From: Acidimicrobiia bacterium
Lineage (GTDB): Bacteria; Acidobacteriota; Terriglobia; Bryobacterales; Bryobacteraceae
Assembly (NCBI GenBank): GCA_016871315.1
Contig: VFZE01000009.1
Span: 62,001 to 126,000, forward strand
DNA: 64,000 nucleotides
Reading direction: 5' to 3'
The notes below the pieces were generated by a model, which was not told where the DNA came from, did no database searches, and saw nothing but the letters and a program-made list of their open reading frames with translations. A program made the translations under genes and the position numbers. Shown in pieces: positions 44,528 through 54,793 of the stretch (its first letter is position 1; every line of letters begins with the position of its first letter).

Positions 44528-44591
44528 GATGTCCTCCAGGGCCGAAAAAGGGGCCCTGCCACATTGTAGCCCCGGAGCCATCAAAACTTGA

Positions 44592-44630
44592 AGCGCCGGT
44601 TTTCCAGGAGGAGGTAGGAAAACCGGCGCT
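44592..44630. other. 14-bp perfect hairpin with Shine-Dalgarno-like/anti-Shine-Dalgarno loop
   Basis: Stem AGCGCCGGTTTTCC (44592-44605) pairs perfectly with 44617-44630; the loop is AGGAGGAGGTA on the plus strand, TACCTCCTCCT on the minus strand. It lies in the 265-bp gap between the M3 peptidase gene and the Gfo/Idh/MocA gene, both minus strand. No T-run follows, so it is a weak terminator candidate. The minus-strand loop contains TCCTCC, complementary to the Gfo/Idh gene's GGAGGA. A second small hairpin, GCCGG-AAA-CCGGC, follows at ~44637-44649. Confidence 0.6.
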
Positions 44631-44792
44631 ATCCAGGCCGGAAACCGGCATGGAAACCTCGGCAGCAGCTTCTCCCTGGGTACACTCGCGCGGCTCGAAC
44701 TGGTTGCCGCCGCGCCAGTCACCGATTCCTCTTTCATTGTACCCGTTTATTTGTTGCGCGGAGTATTTTTTTTGGGTGATTTTGCAGTTCCG

Positions 44793-46835
44793 TTAAACAA
44801 GTCCGGCGCGGGCCAAAAGGGCGGCCGGATCGGGGTCGCGGCCCATGAACTGACGGAACAGTTCGGCGGGATCTTCGCTATCGCCTTTTTCAAGAATGTC
44901 ACGGCGAAAGCGCAGGCCTGCCTCACGGCTGAAGACGCCGAGTTTCATGAAGAGGGTAAATGCGTCGGCATCGAGCACCTCGGCCCACTTGTAGCTGTAG
45001 TAGCCGGCGGCGTAGCCAACCGGGTTGGCGAACAAGTGGGTGAAAGAGGCGACGCTGGAATGATCCGGGCCGAGCGTGGCGGGGGAGAACTGCTGGAGAA
45101 TCGAGCGGCTGTATGCGTTGACATCGCCGTGCCTGGCGGGATCGTAGAGCCGGTGCAGGGAGAGATCCAGGAAGCCGAAACTCAACTGGCGCATCATCGC
45201 ATTGGCGGCGCGGAAGGTGCGGGCCCGGAGCATGCGCTCAAACAGATCCTGTGGGAGCGGCTCGCCGGTTTTCCAGTGGCGGGCGAACATATCCATCGCC
45301 TCCCGCTCCCAGCACCAGTTCTCCATGATCTGCGAAGGCAGCTCGACGAAGTCCCATGGAACACTGGTGCCGGCCAGGTTGCGGACCTCGACGCGGCTCA
45401 GGCAGTGGTGCAGGAGATGGCCGAACTCGTGATAAACGGTCTCCACATCGCGGTGGGTGAGGAGGGCGGGCTTGCCGCCGGAGGGTGGATTCATGTTGCC
45501 GCACATCAGGCCGAGGTGGGGAGAGAAAGCGCCGTCCTGCGGGCGGCCGGTAATGAAGGCGTCCATCCAGGCGCCGCCTCGCTTGTCTTCGCGCGGGAAC
45601 CAGTCGGCGTAAAAGGCCCCGATGAGGGCGCCGGACTCATCGCGGATCTCGTAAAACTTGACGTCGGCGTGCCAGGCCGGCACGCCGGGTTTTTCCCGGA
45701 CCGTAATGCCGTAGAGGCGCTCCACTGTGCCGAACATGCCGTCCAGCACCTGGGCCATCGGGAAGTAGGGGCGGAGCATCTCCTCGTCCAGGTCGTAGCG
45801 TGCCTTCCGGAGCTTTTCGGCGTAGTAGGCGATATCCCAGGCTTCCAGAGCCGGCGCTCCGGACCCTTCCAACTCACGGCGGAACGCCGCCAGATCCTCA
45901 TTCTCGCGCTGGAAGAAGGATTCCGTTTTCTCGCGCAGCCCTTGAAGGAAAAACCACGCGTTTTCCCCCTTTGCCGCCATGCGATCCTCGAGAACGAAGT
46001 CGGCAAAGTCCGGGTAGCCGAGCAGAGCTGACTTGGCCTTGCGCAGCGCGAGGATGCGGAGCAGATTCTCCGTGTTGTCGAATTGGCCGGAGCCGGCGCG
46101 GGACTGATAGGCGCGATGGAGTTTCTCGCGGATGGCCGCATGGTCCAGATACATCATCGCGGCCAGGTAACTGGGCTGCTGGAGCGTAAAGCGCCAGCCG
46201 TCCAGTCCCTTGGCTTGGGCGCTTTCGCGCGCCATTTCGATAGCGCTTTCCGGCAGGCCGGCCAGCTGCGTTTCGACTGTGATCAGCAGTTCAAAACTGT
46301 TGGTGGCGTCGAGCACGTTCTCACTGAATTTGGTAGTCAGGGCGGACAGCTCGACATCGATTCTTTCCAGTTCCGCTTTGCCTTCCGGAGGCAACGCGGC
46401 GCCATGCCGGCGGAAGGCGTCGAGAGTCTTCCTGAGATAGCGCTTCCGGACGCCTTGAAGGGAAGCGGCCTCCGCGGTGGCGGCAAACTCCTGCAGCGTA
46501 TTCCACAAACCCTCATGCAATGGAATGCGGGAATAGAAGGCGCTTGCGATCGGTTCCACCGCGTTGTAGGCGGCGCGCATTTCCGGCGTCGTGGCCACGG
46601 ACTCCAAATGCCGCACCACGGAAAGCGCGGTGTCCAGCGGCTCGGTCAACTGATCCAGCGGAACCATCGTATTGGCATAGGTTCGCAGGCTTTGCGGCTC
46701 GGCGATCTGCTCCAGCCGCCGGGCGGCTTGTTCGATGAGGATCTGAATGGCGGGCTCGACATGCGTGGCCCGTATGCTGTGAAAGGGGATCTCGAAGCTG
46801 AGATTCAGCAGGGGGTTTTCCTGGGGAGAGGTCAT
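44793..46835 (-). CDS. prlC: M3-family zinc metallopeptidase (oligopeptidase A type)
   Basis: 680 residues, the size of oligopeptidase A. Zinc motif HEFGHLLHH (H469, H473) with the downstream Glu region (ELPSQIMENWCWE, third ligand). The all-helical N-terminal cap is typical (PFHSIRATHVEPAIQILIEQ). Cytosolic: cleaves short peptides and signal-peptide fragments. The start ATG overlaps the proC stop by 4 bp (ATGA), so translation is coupled. The gene symbol follows the closest well-known member; other M3 peptidases (dcp) are possible but have longer chains. Confidence 0.88.
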   Translation of the reverse strand: MTSPQENPLLNLSFEIPFHSIRATHVEPAIQILIEQAARRLEQIAEPQSLRTYANTMVPLDQLTEPLDTALSVVRHLESVATTPEMRAAYNAVEPIASAFYSRIPLHEGLWNTLQEFAATAEAASLQGVRKRYLRKTLDAFRRHGAALPPEGKAELERIDVELSALTTKFSENVLDATNSFELLITVETQLAGLPESAIEMARESAQAKGLDGWRFTLQQPSYLAAMMYLDHAAIREKLHRAYQSRAGSGQFDNTENLLRILALRKAKSALLGYPDFADFVLEDRMAAKGENAWFFLQGLREKTESFFQRENEDLAAFRRELEGSGAPALEAWDIAYYAEKLRKARYDLDEEMLRPYFPMAQVLDGMFGTVERLYGITVREKPGVPAWHADVKFYEIRDESGALIGAFYADWFPREDKRGGAWMDAFITGRPQDGAFSPHLGLMCGNMNPPSGGKPALLTHRDVETVYHEFGHLLHHCLSRVEVRNLAGTSVPWDFVELPSQIMENWCWEREAMDMFARHWKTGEPLPQDLFERMLRARTFRAANAMMRQLSFGFLDLSLHRLYDPARHGDVNAYSRSILQQFSPATLGPDHSSVASFTHLFANPVGYAAGYYSYKWAEVLDADAFTLFMKLGVFSREAGLRFRRDILEKGDSEDPAELFRQFMGRDPDPAALLARAGLV

Positions 46836-47677
46836 GGGCCTGTGTCTAATTCGTTCTTGGCTTTGTCGCTGACGTGACGGGAGTGCTGCGTTGCGGTTTC
46901 TATGGCGGAGATGAGCATGGAGCGCAATCCGTGGCGTTCCAGCTCGTGAACCGCGGAGATGGTGACGCCGCCGGGGGTGATGACCTGGTCTTTGAGAATC
47001 GCCGGGTGCAGACCGGTTTCACGCACCAGCTTCGCGGCGCCGAGCACAGTCTGCTCGGCCAGCCGCGTGGCCACCTCATGAGTGAGCCCCATTTTCAGGC
47101 CGCCGGCGATCATCGCCTCAATCACCATGTAGATGTATGCCGGGCCGCTCCCGCTGAGCGCGGTGACGGCGTGCAACTGGTCTTCCTCCACCCAGTGAAC
47201 GGTGCCGACCGCGCGGAAGATCCGCTCAACGATTTCCACCTGCCCGGGCTGGGCGGAGCCATTTGCGGCGATGCACGTGGCGCCTTCCTCTACCTGCACG
47301 GCGATGTTGGGCATCGCGCGGAACATCGGCAGGTGGCGTCCCAGCAGCGCCTCGATCAGGCCCATCGGGAAGGAGGCGGCCAGCGAGATCAGCGTGCGGT
47401 CATCGCGCAAACCCCAGCGGATCTCTTCGAGAAGCTGAGGAATCCGGAACGGCTTCACCCCAAGGATGATGGCTTCGGCGCCCTCGATCGCGGCGAGGTT
47501 TTCACCGGCCAGCGCACGTATGCCGAACTGCTCCGCCATCCGGCGCGCCTTATCGGCCGTGTGTACGGTGGCTGACAGATGTTCCGGAGTAGAGACGCCT
47601 GTCTTGAGGATGCCGCGGATCAGCGCGCTCCCCATGTTGCCGGCACCGAGCACGGCGATCCGGATGGGCGAAACCAT
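46832..47677 (-). CDS. proC: Pyrroline-5-carboxylate reductase
   Basis: 281 residues. Rossmann motif VLGAGNMGSALIRGILKTG (9-27), IILGVKPFRIPQLLEEIR (~70-87), RAMPNIAVQVEEGATCI (119-135), and the C-terminal dimer signature with SGSGPAYIYMVIEAMIAGG (~176-194) and ITPGGVTISAVHELERHGLR (~234-253). Last step of proline synthesis: pyrroline-5-carboxylate to proline with NAD(P)H. Its stop overlaps the M3 peptidase start, a plausible link between peptide recycling and amino-acid metabolism. The ATG is preceded by AGGAAA and a GACAAT box 6 nt away. Confidence 0.95.
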   Translation of the reverse strand: MVSPIRIAVLGAGNMGSALIRGILKTGVSTPEHLSATVHTADKARRMAEQFGIRALAGENLAAIEGAEAIILGVKPFRIPQLLEEIRWGLRDDRTLISLAASFPMGLIEALLGRHLPMFRAMPNIAVQVEEGATCIAANGSAQPGQVEIVERIFRAVGTVHWVEEDQLHAVTALSGSGPAYIYMVIEAMIAGGLKMGLTHEVATRLAEQTVLGAAKLVRETGLHPAILKDQVITPGGVTISAVHELERHGLRSMLISAIETATQHSRHVSDKAKNELDTGP

Positions 47678-47683
47678 TTTCCT

Positions 47684-47689
47684 ATTGTC
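47684..47689 (-). promoter_or_regulatory. -10-like box ahead of proC
   Basis: GACAAT (minus strand), ending 6 nt before ATG 47677. It gives an almost leaderless mRNA; the AGGA of the 6-nt gap is too close to act as a normal Shine-Dalgarno. Confidence 0.3.
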
Positions 47690-47728
47690 TTCATAGCGAG
47701 TGGGCTAAAGCAATCCCGAGCGGAAGTT

Positions 47729-48477
47729 GGACGGGCACGGGCATTCACCTGCCCCGGCGCCTTCGCCGAGACGACAGACTCGGGATGCTACGAGGGCGCA
47801 CTCTGCGCCATGCTGAAGGGCGCAGACGAGCCGCCCGCCAACTGGTTCGGCACCCTCACCCAGGGCGTCGACGCCGCAGCCTACCGCAACAGGCGCGTCC
47901 GCTACCGCGCTGCCGTACGTGTGGAGGGCCCACCCGGCACCCGCGCCCAGTTGTGGTTGCGCGTCGATCGCCGTACGGGCGGCTTCTCCTTCTTCGACCA
48001 TATGAGCACGCGGCCAATCACCTCCTCCACTTGGTCCCAGTACACCATCGACGGGTACGTCCTGGACGATAGCGCCCAAGTATTCTTCGGCGTGATCATC
48101 GGAGGTCCGGGACGCGTGTGGGTGGACGCGGTAACCCTGGAGACCGCCGGCCAGGTGCATGTCGATCCGCCGGAGCCCAGCCGCCTGCTTTCCGACGCCG
48201 GTCTGACCAACCTGGCCGCCTTCGCCAAGGTCTATGGTTACGCACGCTTCTTCAACCCCAGCGACCAGGCGGCCACCGCGGACTGGGACACGATCGCCGT
48301 CGAAGGAGCGCGCCTGGCGGAGGAGGCGGGCGACGCGCGCGAACTGGCAGAGCGGATTCAATGGGTGTTCAATCTGATCACGCCCACGCTGCGCGTCTAT
48401 CCGGAAGGCGGCCGCCCCGAGCTGCCCCCGGAACTCCGGCCCGGCAGCCCTAACCCCGAGGCCCCCTTCAGGACTGG
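47729..48477 (+). pseudogene. N-terminal fragment of an S41-family peptidase-like secreted protein
   Basis: About 250 codons remain of a much longer protein. The first part is the beta-sandwich typical ahead of some S41 peptidases (CYEGALCAMLKGADEPPANW, VRYRAAVRVEGPPGTRAQLW, RPITSSTWSQYTIDGYV), followed by LTNLAAFAKVYGYARFFNPS and the helical segment to TPTLRVYPEG. The signal peptide and the entire peptidase domain are missing. The reading continues past 48477 as non-homologous sequence inside the next gene. No start codon with a ribosome-binding site is visible. It looks like a deletion remnant joined to the WalJ-like gene. Confidence 0.65.
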
Positions 48478-49299
48478 GTGTGCTACCCTCCCCTTGTACG
48501 GGAGGTTCGCATCGTCAAGATTTCTGTGCTGGCAACGTCCAGCTCCGGCAACTGCACATTCATCGGGACCTCCCACACCCGGATTCTGATTGATGCCGGA
48601 TTGAGCCGCCTGGAAACCTTTCAACGTCTGGCGTCCATTGGCGAAGACCCAGCGTCGCTGGACGCGATCCTGGTGACGCATGAGCACAGCGACCATGTCG
48701 CCGGGCTGTCGGTAATCGCCCGCACCTACCAAAAGAAGTTTCAGCGGCGGCTGCCCGTTTACCTCACACACCTCACCGCGCCCGCCATCGAATGGGCCGG
48801 CGCCGAGCCGGAGATACGCACATTTCAGGCGGGGACTGGTTTCCAAATCGGCGACCTCTCGGTTTCGAGCTTCACCATCCCGCACGACGCGGCCGATCCG
48901 GTTGGCTACACGGTGGAGGCCGAAGGCATCAAGGTCGGCCTGGCGATGGATCTCGGATACCTGCCGGAATCGGTGAAGTATCATCTGCAAGGATGCAGGC
49001 TGATCGTGTTGGAATCCAATCACGATCTGGACATGCTCAAGGTGGGGCCGTATCCATGGTCGGTGAAGCAACGGGTAATGAGCCGCAAGGGCCACCTCTC
49101 CAACGATCTGGTTTCCGAGTTTATCCTGGATGGGTTGGACCGCGAAGTGAAAACATTGGTGCTGGGCCACCTCTCCGAGCACAATAACCATCCCGGTCTG
49201 GTTCGGCTGGTCGCCAGCCAGGCGCTGGAGCGGAAAGCCTTGCCGGCCGAGCTTGTCGTGGCCGAGCCGCGGCGGCAGGGTGAGCTGTTCACGTATTAG
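48478..49299 (+). CDS. MBL-fold metallo-hydrolase, WalJ/YycJ-like
   Basis: 273 residues if GTG 48478 is used (AGGA 7 nt upstream). The core begins KISVLATSSSGNCTFIGTSH, the family start, with the metal motif THEHSDHVAG (~65-74), HDAADPVGYTV, MDLGYLPESV and a late His region (LGHLSEHNNHP). YycJ relatives are predicted nucleases tied to cell-wall or DNA-replication control. The family normally starts right at KISVL, but the codons there are ATC and GTC, with GGGAGG just upstream, so the true start is uncertain. Followed 11 bp later by purB. Confidence 0.85.
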   Translation: MCYPPLVREVRIVKISVLATSSSGNCTFIGTSHTRILIDAGLSRLETFQRLASIGEDPASLDAILVTHEHSDHVAGLSVIARTYQKKFQRRLPVYLTHLTAPAIEWAGAEPEIRTFQAGTGFQIGDLSVSSFTIPHDAADPVGYTVEAEGIKVGLAMDLGYLPESVKYHLQGCRLIVLESNHDLDMLKVGPYPWSVKQRVMSRKGHLSNDLVSEFILDGLDREVKTLVLGHLSEHNNHPGLVRLVASQALERKALPAELVVAEPRRQGELFTY

Positions 49300-49310
49300 G
49301 AATCACAGGA

Positions 49311-50617
<1,307 letters not shown>

Positions 50618-50621
<4 letters not shown>

Positions 50622-51244
50622 TCACTGACCCGGGGATCGATCAGTACATCCTGAACCTGATTCCGCCTCGGGATGAGGTCCTGGCGGAAATGGAAGCGTA
50701 TGCAGCCGAGCATCGCGTGCCCATCATCGGCCCCGCCGTGGCTGCTTTGCTCGCGCAACTGGTGCACATCTCCGGAGCCAAGCGGATCTTCGAACTCGGC
50801 TCCGCCATAGGCTACTCCACCATCTGGCTGGCCCGCGCCGCCGGCGCAGGCGCTGAGGTTCATTATTCAGACGGCGACCCTGCAAGTGCCGATCGGGCAC
50901 GGGACTACTTCCGGCGGGCAGGCGTCGCCGATCGCATTCAGGTACATGTTTCCGACGCTTTACAGGCGCTTGCCTCAGTTCCTGGTTCCTTCGACCTCAT
51001 CTTCAACGATGTGGACAAAGAGGGTTACCCCGCCGTACTGAAAGTGGCGCCAGGGCGATTGAAAAAAGGGGGACTGTTCATCACGGATAATACTTTGTGG
51101 CACGGTAAAGTACTGAATCCACAGGACGAGGAGACAAGAGCTGTGGTAGAGTTCGATTCGCAAATCTTTCAGGATAAGCGACTTATCAGCAGCATAGTCC
51201 CGTTGCGGGATGGGGTCGTCATCGCCTGGAAAAGAGAGAATTAA
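50618..51244 (+). CDS. O-methyltransferase (family 3, class I SAM)
   Basis: 208 residues, full length for the catechol/caffeoyl-CoA O-methyltransferase group. SAM motif I IFELGSAIGYSTIWLARAAG (~54-73), DGDPASADRARDYF (acidic end of beta-2), DLIFNDVDKEGYPAVL with the metal Asp (~125), GGLFITDNTLWHGKV (DN metal pair). Start ATG overlaps the purB stop by 4 bp. These enzymes methylate hydroxyls of small aromatic or other substrates; which one is unknown here. Coupling to purB may be simply positional. Confidence 0.9.
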
Positions 51245-51293
51245 CAGTTGTTATAGAAATATAATAAGACTTTCGTACCCCCGAAGTCTTCCC

Positions 51294-51321
51294 TTGAGTT
51301 ATTTCCGGTTTCGGGTAAACT
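51294..51321 (+). promoter_or_regulatory. Putative sigma70 promoter of the receiver gene
   Basis: TTGAGT (51294-51299), 16-bp spacer, TAAACT (51316-51321). It gives a 5' leader of only ~8 nt before GTG 51337. Confidence 0.5.
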
Positions 51322-51336
51322 GGACTTAGACGTCCT

Positions 51337-51786
51337 GTGAAGACATTGACCAAACCCGAATCCGATTCCGCCGTGCAAACGTTGGAACTGGCGCGTGTTC
51401 TGCTGGTGGACGACGACCCTGCCTCCCGGCTGACTCTGCAAACCATCTTGAAGGCAGGCGGCTACCATGTGGAGTCGGCGGCTTCGGCGGCGGAAGCGTT
51501 TTCGAAACTGGACGAGCAGGAATATGAGCTGGTGCTCAGCGACTTGAGAATGGAGTCGCCCGAGGCGGGCTACCGGGTTCTCTCGCACGCCAGGCGGATG
51601 GACTACCGTCCGGCGACGGCGTTGCTCACCACCTACCATGGGCCGAACGAGGGTTCATTGCGCACAGGGGAACCAGTGCTGATCGAACCGGAGGACGTGC
51701 CAGGGCTCCTCACCAAGATAGCCAACCTGATCAGCCGCCGCGCCTCCCGCAAAGTGCACCGCGAGATGCGGCTGGCCGGCAGCTAG
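51337..51786 (+). CDS. Stand-alone receiver-domain response regulator lacking the conserved Lys
   Basis: 149 residues, GTG start, single REC domain. VLLVDDDPAS gives the acidic pocket (Asp25-27) and LVLSDLRMESPEAG the phospho-acceptor Asp69. TALLTTYHG keeps the Thr (~98). The beta-5 motif, normally xKP, reads LIEPEDV, so the conserved Lys is Glu117. The Lys is important for phospho-signalling, so the output may be altered or phospho-independent. It is convergent with the hybrid kinase gene, 7 bp from its stop, and could be its partner (inference). The basic tail (RRASRKVHREMRLAG) has no DNA-binding domain. Confidence 0.85.
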   Translation: MKTLTKPESDSAVQTLELARVLLVDDDPASRLTLQTILKAGGYHVESAASAAEAFSKLDEQEYELVLSDLRMESPEAGYRVLSHARRMDYRPATALLTTYHGPNEGSLRTGEPVLIEPEDVPGLLTKIANLISRRASRKVHREMRLAGS

Positions 51787-51792
51787 GCAGTA

Positions 51793-54201
51793 TCAACTCT
51801 TCAGGACTGCTTCTCCGATCTGGTGATCTGCGCCCGCGTCGCGCGACTCTACCGATGCGGCGATTCGGGCCAGTTTGAGGGCTAGTTCATTACGGTCCAA
51901 AGGTTTCGTCAGATAGTCGTCCATTCCGGCCTCCAGGCACTTTTCCTTGTCGCCCCGGAGCGCGTAGGCCGTCACGGCAATGATCGGAATGCGGGAGCCG
52001 GAACCTTCCTCGCGGAGCCGGATCGTGCGAGCCGCCTCATAGCCGCCCATCTCCGGCATCTGGCAATCCATGAGAACCACGTCGAAACGGGGTCCCTCCC
52101 TCGTCGCACGCTCCAACGCTTCCACGGCCATCTTGCCGTTGTCCACGACTGCATACTCGTGGCCAAGCTTCTTGAGAATTGCCGTTACCAGCCGCTGGTT
52201 CACCAAGTTGTCCTCCGCCACCAGGATGCGGAGCGAGCGCGTCGCATCAGATTCCCAGCCCGCTGACGGCCTTGGATTCATCTCCTGCGGCCGGTGGCCG
52301 AGAGCGTAGCGAACCGCGTCGCGCAGTTCATACGGGTTGATTGGCTTGGAGAGCGAGCGAACGGCGCCCAGTTCCGCGGCCCGTCTGCTGAACTCGGTCT
52401 GATCGACCGCATCCAGCATCATGATCGCAAACGGCTTCGCGCCGCCCTCGGCCCACAATGTGCGCACAAGTGCAACCCCGTCCATACCCGGCATCCGGAA
52501 CTCCGCAAGGATTACCTGGAAGGAGGTCCCCTCCAGGGCCGCCTCTCTGGTTAGCACAATCGCCTGTTCCGGTTGCGCCACCTGCACCGGCTCCATTCCC
52601 ATCCAACCGGCGTAGCCGGCCAGCACGCGCCGAGTGGCGGAACGCGGCTCGACGATGAGCGCGCGCAATCCGCGCAGGGGCGGCTCGGAAGGCGATCTGC
52701 CGTCGCCTTTCTCCACGACAGGAAACCCCAGCTCGAAATGGAATGTGCTGCCGCGCTCCAACTCGCTTTCCAGCCCGATTTCTCCGCCCATCCGCTGCAC
52801 CAGTTTGGCGGCGATCGACAATCCCAACCCGGTTCCTCCGAATTTCCGCGTGATCGAACCATCCGCCTGCGTGAAGGACTCAAAGATCGCGGACTGGCTG
52901 CTTTGGGCGATCCCGATCCCGGTATCGGACACCGCGAATTGGATGCGTGCAGATCCGCCTTCCATTCCGTTCAGCCTCGCCACCAGCGTAATCGCGCCCG
53001 CTTCGGTGAACTTGATCGCGTTGCTGATTATGTTCGTGAGTACTTGCTTCAGCCGCGTCTCATCGGCCAACACCACCAGGGGAATACCGGGGTCTGCATC
53101 AAAAACCAGCTCCAATCCCTTCTTGTGCGCTTGCGGGGCAAAGGTCTTCAAGAGCCGGCTGAGAGTGGCCAGGATCTTACAGGGCACCGGATCCAGGATC
53201 AGCTTGCCCGCATCGATTTTCGAGAAATCCAGGATTTCGTTGATGATCGCCAGCAGGCTCTCGGCCGAGGTCGTGGCCGTTTCCAGGTAATCGCGCGCCT
53301 CGGCGGGAAGATCGCTGTCCAGAGCCAGCGAAGTCATCCCGATCACTCCGTTCAGCGGTGTGCGGATCTCGTGACTCATATTGGCAAGGAATTCGCTTTT
53401 TAGCCGCGCCGATTCCTCGGCCTTTTCCCGCGCCGCCTCCAGGTCTCGTGTCCGTTTCCGGACTTCATCCTCCAGATGCTCGCGGTGATCGTTCAACTGA
53501 CGGTCTCGATCGCGGATCGCGACCATCATGCCCTGGAAACACTCCGTCAGCTGCCCCACCTCATCGTTGCCGGCGCCAGGGAGTGTAACTTCGTAATCGG
53601 CGTGCTTGCTCAGCCGGCGGGCCGCCTCCGTCAGAGACAGCACGGGCCGGATCACGATAGCCGCCAGCCGGCGCGACATGAAAACCCCAAGGCACAAGGA
53701 AAGTCCCAGCACGATAAGGCCAACGGATATGTTGCGCCGGAGCCGCTGCCGGAACTGGTCCAGGCTCGCGCGCAGCACGATGCGGCCTAGCAATTCTCCG
53801 TGCAGACGGATCTCCTCCACAAGCAGCACGGAGCTGGATTCGAACGTCGCGCCCAAAGGCATTTCCAAAGGCTTCTCAAACCTCTTAAAATCACCCGGCC
53901 GGTAGGCGGCAAACAGTTCCCCTTTCGGAAGGTAGATGGCCGCTCCGGCCACGCGCGGATCGTGTTTGAGCGATTCCAGATTCTCCTGCGCCGTCCGTTT
54001 ATCTCCAAAGCTGATGGCGGCCGTGGAATTGTTCCCGATCGTGCCCACCACGGCGAGCAGTTCCATCGCCAGATCGCTTCTTGCCTGCCGGTATTCCAGC
54101 GCTAGAAACGTCACCGCAAGCCAGCTGAGCGTCACCGCATTGGTAACCACCACCAGGCCGACGATCTTAGTGTTCAGCCGGAGGTTCCGCATCCTCTTCA
54201 T
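51793..54201 (-). CDS. Hybrid sensor histidine kinase with CHASE8-like sensor and two receivers
   Basis: 802 residues. TM1 ~12-35, a periplasmic CHASE8-like segment ~40-150 ([40 protein letters not shown]) like that of YfiN, TM2 ~158-178, HAMP ~180-235, coiled coil, His[21 protein letters not shown] (His278), HATPase (N-box, FSKIDAGK; G-boxes DTGIGIA and [14 protein letters not shown]), then two REC domains. REC1 ([27 protein letters not shown]) has Glu in place of the phospho-Asp and lacks the acidic pair. REC2 ([27 protein letters not shown]) is canonical. Start overlaps the yfiR-like stop by 4 bp. Likely receives its signal through YfiR. Confidence 0.93.
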   Translation of the reverse strand: MKRMRNLRLNTKIVGLVVVTNAVTLSWLAVTFLALEYRQARSDLAMELLAVVGTIGNNSTAAISFGDKRTAQENLESLKHDPRVAGAAIYLPKGELFAAYRPGDFKRFEKPLEMPLGATFESSSVLLVEEIRLHGELLGRIVLRASLDQFRQRLRRNISVGLIVLGLSLCLGVFMSRRLAAIVIRPVLSLTEAARRLSKHADYEVTLPGAGNDEVGQLTECFQGMMVAIRDRDRQLNDHREHLEDEVRKRTRDLEAAREKAEESARLKSEFLANMSHEIRTPLNGVIGMTSLALDSDLPAEARDYLETATTSAESLLAIINEILDFSKIDAGKLILDPVPCKILATLSRLLKTFAPQAHKKGLELVFDADPGIPLVVLADETRLKQVLTNIISNAIKFTEAGAITLVARLNGMEGGSARIQFAVSDTGIGIAQSSQSAIFESFTQADGSITRKFGGTGLGLSIAAKLVQRMGGEIGLESELERGSTFHFELGFPVVEKGDGRSPSEPPLRGLRALIVEPRSATRRVLAGYAGWMGMEPVQVAQPEQAIVLTREAALEGTSFQVILAEFRMPGMDGVALVRTLWAEGGAKPFAIMMLDAVDQTEFSRRAAELGAVRSLSKPINPYELRDAVRYALGHRPQEMNPRPSAGWESDATRSLRILVAEDNLVNQRLVTAILKKLGHEYAVVDNGKMAVEALERATREGPRFDVVLMDCQMPEMGGYEAARTIRLREEGSGSRIPIIAVTAYALRGDKEKCLEAGMDDYLTKPLDRNELALKLARIAASVESRDAGADHQIGEAVLKS

Positions 54202-54773
54202 GGCTTGCCCTGTCCATCGGAAACAATCGTCGCCAGCCGCAACAGTTGCGATCGCATGTCCAGCCCCGCGCCGCGCGCCGTGTTAAGGTTGATCTCGATG
54301 GAGACCCTTCCCTCATCGATCTTCAGATTCACCATACCGCCCATCTTCGTGAATCCGTCGGTTTCTCCCACCAGCAGCACAGGCGGATAGCTCCAATTCC
54401 CCAGCAGCTCCTGCAGCTGCTTACGCTTTCCCGCGGCAAGGAAAGCGACATCGCAAGCGGTTAGCTGATCAGAACCATTCACCGCACGCACCGTCAATGG
54501 CCGGTTGTAGAGGCTTTTCCCCTTCAGCATCCCCCGCAGGAGCTCCGCCAGATCGTCGTTGCCAAGAACACAGAAACGCAGCGGATCACCGGACTTGGCC
54601 GGCGGCCAGGCCACGTATTGGGCCAACTGATAGAGAAAGGCGGCGCGAACCTGTTCGTCGGTGGCGGTTCGCACCGTGTCAGCAGTGAGTAACCCCGCCA
54701 GAATGCCGCCGGCGAACAGGGCCCGGCGGCAATGCGCCTTGAGCGCTTCCAGGGAGCCTATGACGGAGCGCAT
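54198..54773 (-). CDS. YfiR-family (DUF4154) periplasmic protein
   Basis: 191 residues from ATG 54773. The frame extends to TTG 54806, overlapping the TonB gene. Leader around [23 protein letters not shown]4154 core from ~45: [82 protein letters not shown], and [20 protein letters not shown]. In Pseudomonas, YfiR is a periplasmic inhibitor that binds the CHASE8 domain of YfiN. Here its coupled partner is a histidine kinase with a similar sensor. It lies between a TonB receptor and that kinase. Confidence 0.9.
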   Translation of the reverse strand: MRSVIGSLEALKAHCRRALFAGGILAGLLTADTVRTATDEQVRAAFLYQLAQYVAWPPAKSGDPLRFCVLGNDDLAELLRGMLKGKSLYNRPLTVRAVNGSDQLTACDVAFLAAGKRKQLQELLGNWSYPPVLLVGETDGFTKMGGMVNLKIDEGRVSIEINLNTARGAGLDMRSQLLRLATIVSDGQGKP

Positions 54774-54793
54774 GATAAGCCATCTCGCTTTGA

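Noticed and set aside
44751-46031. 426-codon plus-strand ORF opposite the M3 peptidase
   Set aside because: Covers the HEFGH region in antisense; shadow only.
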